From contig CAZSWS010000036.1 of NCBI GenBank assembly GCA_964610765.1, forward strand, positions 1 through 26,435: a DNA stretch of 26,435 bases, given 5' to 3'. The notes under the pieces were generated by a model, which saw nothing but the letters and a program-made list of their open reading frames with translations, did no database searches and was not told the origin of the DNA. Position 1 is the stretch's first letter, and every line of letters begins with the position of its first letter. This DNA comes from CAZSWS01 sp964610765. GTDB lineage: Bacteria; Bacteroidota; Bacteroidia; Bacteroidales; Tannerellaceae. Of the stretch, positions 24,077-26,435 are shown in pieces. Both the position numbers and the translations under genes were made by a program.

Positions 24077-24100
24077 CAAAGATACTATTTAAGAATAGTA
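24077..24100 (-). promoter_or_regulatory. ndh promoter with overlapping inverted repeat (possible operator)
   Basis: The -7 box TATCTTTG (24077-24084 on the minus strand) is overlapped by a perfect 7-bp inverted repeat, TACTATT and AATAGTA, separated by 4 nt (24083-24100). This places a dyad in the promoter spacer, a usual position for a repressor site. No -33 TTTG is seen. Confidence 0.5.
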
Positions 24101-24185
24101 AAAAGCGGTTGAAAAACAGGAGAGTTATATGTGCTCATAGACAATACTTATAATAGCTGTTCTACCTCGCATACAGACTGTATCT

Positions 24186-24225
24186 GAAGAAAGAGAAAGA
24201 CCACACAACTTCTTGCGTGTGGTCT
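24186..24225 (-). terminator. Intrinsic terminator after asd
   Basis: AGACCACAC (24198-24206) and GTGTGGTCT (24217-24225) form a 9-bp stem with a 10-nt loop, starting 14 nt after the asd stop. On the minus strand it is followed by TTTCTCTTTCTTC. Confidence 0.85.
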
Positions 24226-24239
24226 GTATATGAAGGCTT

Positions 24240-25256
24240 TTACCGGGCTTTTATATCTTGGACTTTCAGCAAGTATTCGGCTATTTGGACGGCATTCAAA
24301 GCGGCTCCCTTTTTAATTTGGTCGCTGACCGTCCAAAAAGAAAATCCATACTCATTGGTTAAGTCTTTCCGTACTCGTCCCACATATACCGGCTCTTTTT
24401 CAGTGACGAACAAAGGCATCGGATAAACTCCGGCTGTATCATCGTTCTGTAGTACAATTCCTTCGGCAGTAGCGAAAGCTTCCATAACTTCTTCCAGACT
24501 CAATGGCTTTTCGGTTTCTACCCAGGTAGCTTCACTATGGGCTCTCAATACCGGTACACGTACGCAAGTGGCACTTACGCTGATATCTGAATGCATAATC
24601 TTGCGGGTCTCGTTGTGCATTTTCATTTCCTCTTTCGTGTAGCCGTTATCAGTAAATACATCTACCTGAGGAATTAAGTTATAAGCCAATTGGTGTGCAA
24701 ACATTTTGACCGTAGGCTTTTCTCCTTGAAGAATTTCTTCGTATTGCTTAATTAACTCATCCATGGCACTGGCACCGGCTCCACTGGCTGCCTGATAAGT
24801 GGCTACATGTACACGTTTAATGTGTGATAGCTTTTCGATGGGCTTCAATGCTACGACCATTTGAATCGTTGTGCAGTTGGGGTTGGCTATAATTCCCCGC
24901 GGACGATTTAAGGCATCTTCAGGATTGACTTCCGGAACGACCAAAGGTACATCGTCATCTAAACGGAAAGCACTGGAGTTGTCAATCATGACTGTGCCAT
25001 ATTTAGTGATTGTTTCTGCAAATTCTTTCGATACGCCCCCTCCGGCAGAGGTGAAGGCTATATCAATATGCTTAAAATCGTCGTTATGTTTTAATTCCTT
25101 GACCGTATATTGCTTGCCTCTGAATGAATAAACTTGTCCGGCACTACGTGACGAGCCAAAAAGGACTAGTTCACCTATCGGGAAATTTCTTTGATCTAAG
25201 ACGCGTAAAAACTCTTGTCCTACAGCGCCACTAACACCTACTATTGCTACAGTCAT
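24240..25256 (-). CDS. asd: Aspartate-semialdehyde dehydrogenase
   Basis: A 338-residue NADP-dependent enzyme that reduces aspartyl phosphate to the semialdehyde. This is the branch point to lysine and diaminopimelate and to threonine and methionine. GVSGAVGQEF (7-16) binds NADP. Cys128 in NPNCTTIQMV is the acyl-enzyme cysteine, and His240 in VPVLRAHSEA is the acid/base residue. IDNSSAFR and YQAASGAGASAMDEL are also typical. Length and start fit the family; the ATG at 25256 opens directly into the nucleotide-binding strand. It stands alone between its own promoter and a clear terminator. Confidence 0.96.
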   Translation of the reverse strand: MTVAIVGVSGAVGQEFLRVLDQRNFPIGELVLFGSSRSAGQVYSFRGKQYTVKELKHNDDFKHIDIAFTSAGGGVSKEFAETITKYGTVMIDNSSAFRLDDDVPLVVPEVNPEDALNRPRGIIANPNCTTIQMVVALKPIEKLSHIKRVHVATYQAASGAGASAMDELIKQYEEILQGEKPTVKMFAHQLAYNLIPQVDVFTDNGYTKEEMKMHNETRKIMHSDISVSATCVRVPVLRAHSEATWVETEKPLSLEEVMEAFATAEGIVLQNDDTAGVYPMPLFVTEKEPVYVGRVRKDLTNEYGFSFWTVSDQIKKGAALNAVQIAEYLLKVQDIKAR

Positions 25257-25301
25257 TGGTTATTAAAATTTTAGTTATCAGATTAAAAACGATTTATTTA
25301 T

Positions 25302-25309
25302 TACATTTG
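25302..25309 (+). promoter_or_regulatory. Promoter -7 element for the surface-protein gene
   Basis: TACATTTG is an exact TAnnTTTG, 72 nt before the ATG at 25382. It lies inside the predicted asd leader and faces the asd promoter. No clear -33 element is seen. Confidence 0.5.
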
Positions 25310-25345
25310 TGGAACAAAGTGTTACGACAACTTGCAATACGGTTG

Positions 25346-25377
25346 CAAAGTTACAAAATTATCAAAAAATACGGCAA
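25346..25377 (-). promoter_or_regulatory. Promoter of asd
   Basis: On the minus strand a TTG (-33, 25375-25377) is followed after 21 nt by TAACTTTG (-7, 25346-25353). The leader to the asd ATG is about 80 nt. The -33 box abuts the start codon of the plus-strand gene at 25382. Confidence 0.65.
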
Positions 25378-25381
25378 GGAT

Positions 25382-26435
25382 ATGAAAACAACATTCACCT
25401 TAGGCCTCTTATGCTGCTTTTTATTACAGGCAGAGGCTCAGTTTGCGGAGCATTTTTCAGGTAAGCAGCTCACCTCCAATAACCCCTGGACTGGCGATGT
25501 CGCCTTTTTTAAGCTTACCTCCCAAGAAGAACTACTGTTTGTTTCACCAAAAAAAGACCATAAGCGCAGAGCTATAAGTGTGGCTGCACCGGGTGGCAAA
25601 GAGATGAGTTGGTTTTTCGATATAAAAGCCGGTTCCATCACTACGAGTCTAAATTATGTCCGTTTTTATTTGCTCGATTACCTCGAAAATGCACAACGAG
25701 TACGTTATTATATCCAGGTGGGTAGTGTGAACGGTTCGATTGATTTATGCCGGGAGGTTGACAAGCAAGAAGTCTTGATAACTAGCCGCGAATTGGTCAG
25801 GGATTTGAAACATGCCACCCATCGGGAAGAATATGTACGTGTGGTGGTTAAGCATGAAAGTGGAAAGTGGCGTATGTTTACAAATACCGGTAAGGAAAGC
25901 ACCTTTACGCCGGAGGGTGAATCGAAGTCGTCGGTAACGTTCAATGCTTCTCAAACGCAGTTTATGATAGAAACTGTCAACGTGAAATCAAGAGAAAATG
26001 TTTATTATATAGACAACATTTATATATATCCCGAATCAGTCAATCTTCCCTCTACGTTGTCAGGAAAAACCAACACTTCACCTCTTCCGGAATTAACTGA
26101 CATCGAACCTTTGTCGTATACGGAAATCAAGTTTATTTTTTCAGCTCCGGTCGATATCTCTCAAGCCGTCTTTTCTATCTCCGGCTTGGGTGATGCCGTG
26201 CGGCAAGTATACGGCAAGACCGACGAAATAGTGCTTACTCGTTTTGCAAAGGCGATGCAGGCGGGTAAGGCGTATACTATTTCGTGGAAAGGAGTGATGG
26301 ATAAAGAGGGGCGCAAGGTGAAAGACGACAGCTGGGAGGTGCGCTTTGATGAAGAGGAAGATAAAGAGGGGGACAAAGATGATAAAGACAAAGACAAACC
26401 GACCTATGCCAATGGGAGTGTGCTTATCAATGAAG
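25382..26435 (+). CDS. Secreted multi-domain surface protein, probable lamin-tail-domain type (3' end outside window)
   Basis: The frame is open from the ATG at 25382 to the window end (351 full codons), so the gene is cut by the window edge, not broken. AAGGA stands close before the ATG. Residues 1-19 are a signal peptide ending AEA, leaving Gln first. About 200 residues follow that look like a beta-sandwich and contain YYIDNIYIYPE, the kind of strand seen in laminin-G or carbohydrate-binding modules. Residues 235-320 resemble a bacterial Ig-like (Big_5) domain, starting IEPLSYTEIKFIFSAPVD and ending WEVRF. A highly charged Asp/Glu/Lys linker (about 322-340) leads to NGSVLINE, which looks like the opening of a lamin-tail domain. 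Such proteins are exported and often surface-exposed in Bacteroidetes. Function unknown; the C-terminal sorting signal cannot be seen. Confidence 0.8.
   Translation, partial: MKTTFTLGLLCCFLLQAEAQFAEHFSGKQLTSNNPWTGDVAFFKLTSQEELLFVSPKKDHKRRAISVAAPGGKEMSWFFDIKAGSITTSLNYVRFYLLDYLENAQRVRYYIQVGSVNGSIDLCREVDKQEVLITSRELVRDLKHATHREEYVRVVVKHESGKWRMFTNTGKESTFTPEGESKSSVTFNASQTQFMIETVNVKSRENVYYIDNIYIYPESVNLPSTLSGKTNTSPLPELTDIEPLSYTEIKFIFSAPVDISQAVFSISGLGDAVRQVYGKTDEIVLTRFAKAMQAGKAYTISWKGVMDKEGRKVKDDSWEVRFDEEEDKEGDKDDKDKDKPTYANGSVLINE

Noticed and set aside
24045..24077. GTG start that would lengthen the NADH dehydrogenase by 11 residues
   Set aside because: The codon abuts the -7 box and would precede or sit at the transcription start. 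The internal ATG fits the family.

Overview
The window is 26.4 kb of a Bacteroidales chromosome, most like Bacteroides or a close relative. The evidence is the protein families (secreted GH29 fucosidase, a very large alpha-2-macroglobulin-like protein, a transglutaminase lipoprotein, an M28 glutaminyl-cyclase-type lipoprotein, a short 651-residue GyrB, a lamin-tail type surface protein) and the promoters. Exact copies of the Bacteroidetes -7 element TAnnTTTG lie just upstream of nearly every transcription unit (2202, 8382, 13477, 13580, 20877, 21538, 22611, 24077, 25302, 25346). Three apparent gene starts fall on TTG or GTG codons inside or beside such a promoter. They were moved to the next ATG. 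No phage, IS element, integrase or CRISPR array was seen.

Left part (1-8 kb, minus strand): a short operon of three tiny two-helix membrane proteins ends in a secreted alpha-L-fucosidase. Upstream of it lies a 5.6 kb gene for a thioester-less alpha-2-macroglobulin family protein. A 458-base non-coding stretch then separates it from a divergent gene for a transglutaminase lipoprotein (8.4-11.1 kb, plus strand), which is followed by two overlapping glycosyltransferase genes. A small GNAT acetyltransferase gene faces them.

Middle (13.6-20.8 kb): sufS and rnhB form a plus-strand pair. They converge on a minus-strand run headed by gyrB: gyrB, then a fused class-I amidotransferase/M19 dipeptidase, then a glutaminyl-cyclase-like lipoprotein, then sufE, with gaps of only 6-16 nt. 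sufE is split by a 100-N gap whose two edges carry the same 55 bases. This is an assembly artefact, and collapsing it restores an intact 141-residue SufE.

Right part (20.9-26.4 kb): two identical tRNA-Glu(UUC) genes flank rpsT in one minus-strand unit ending in a strong terminator. Then come cysK, a type II NADH dehydrogenase and asd, each with its own promoter. A secreted surface-protein gene begins on the plus strand and runs off the end. SufS, SufE and CysK share a cysteine/sulfur theme, and the dipeptidase fusion could feed cysteine into it, but that is inference. Most of the window is ordinary housekeeping. The least explained items are the triplet of small membrane proteins, the A2M/transglutaminase pair, the fused amidotransferase-dipeptidase, and the facing asd/surface-protein promoters.
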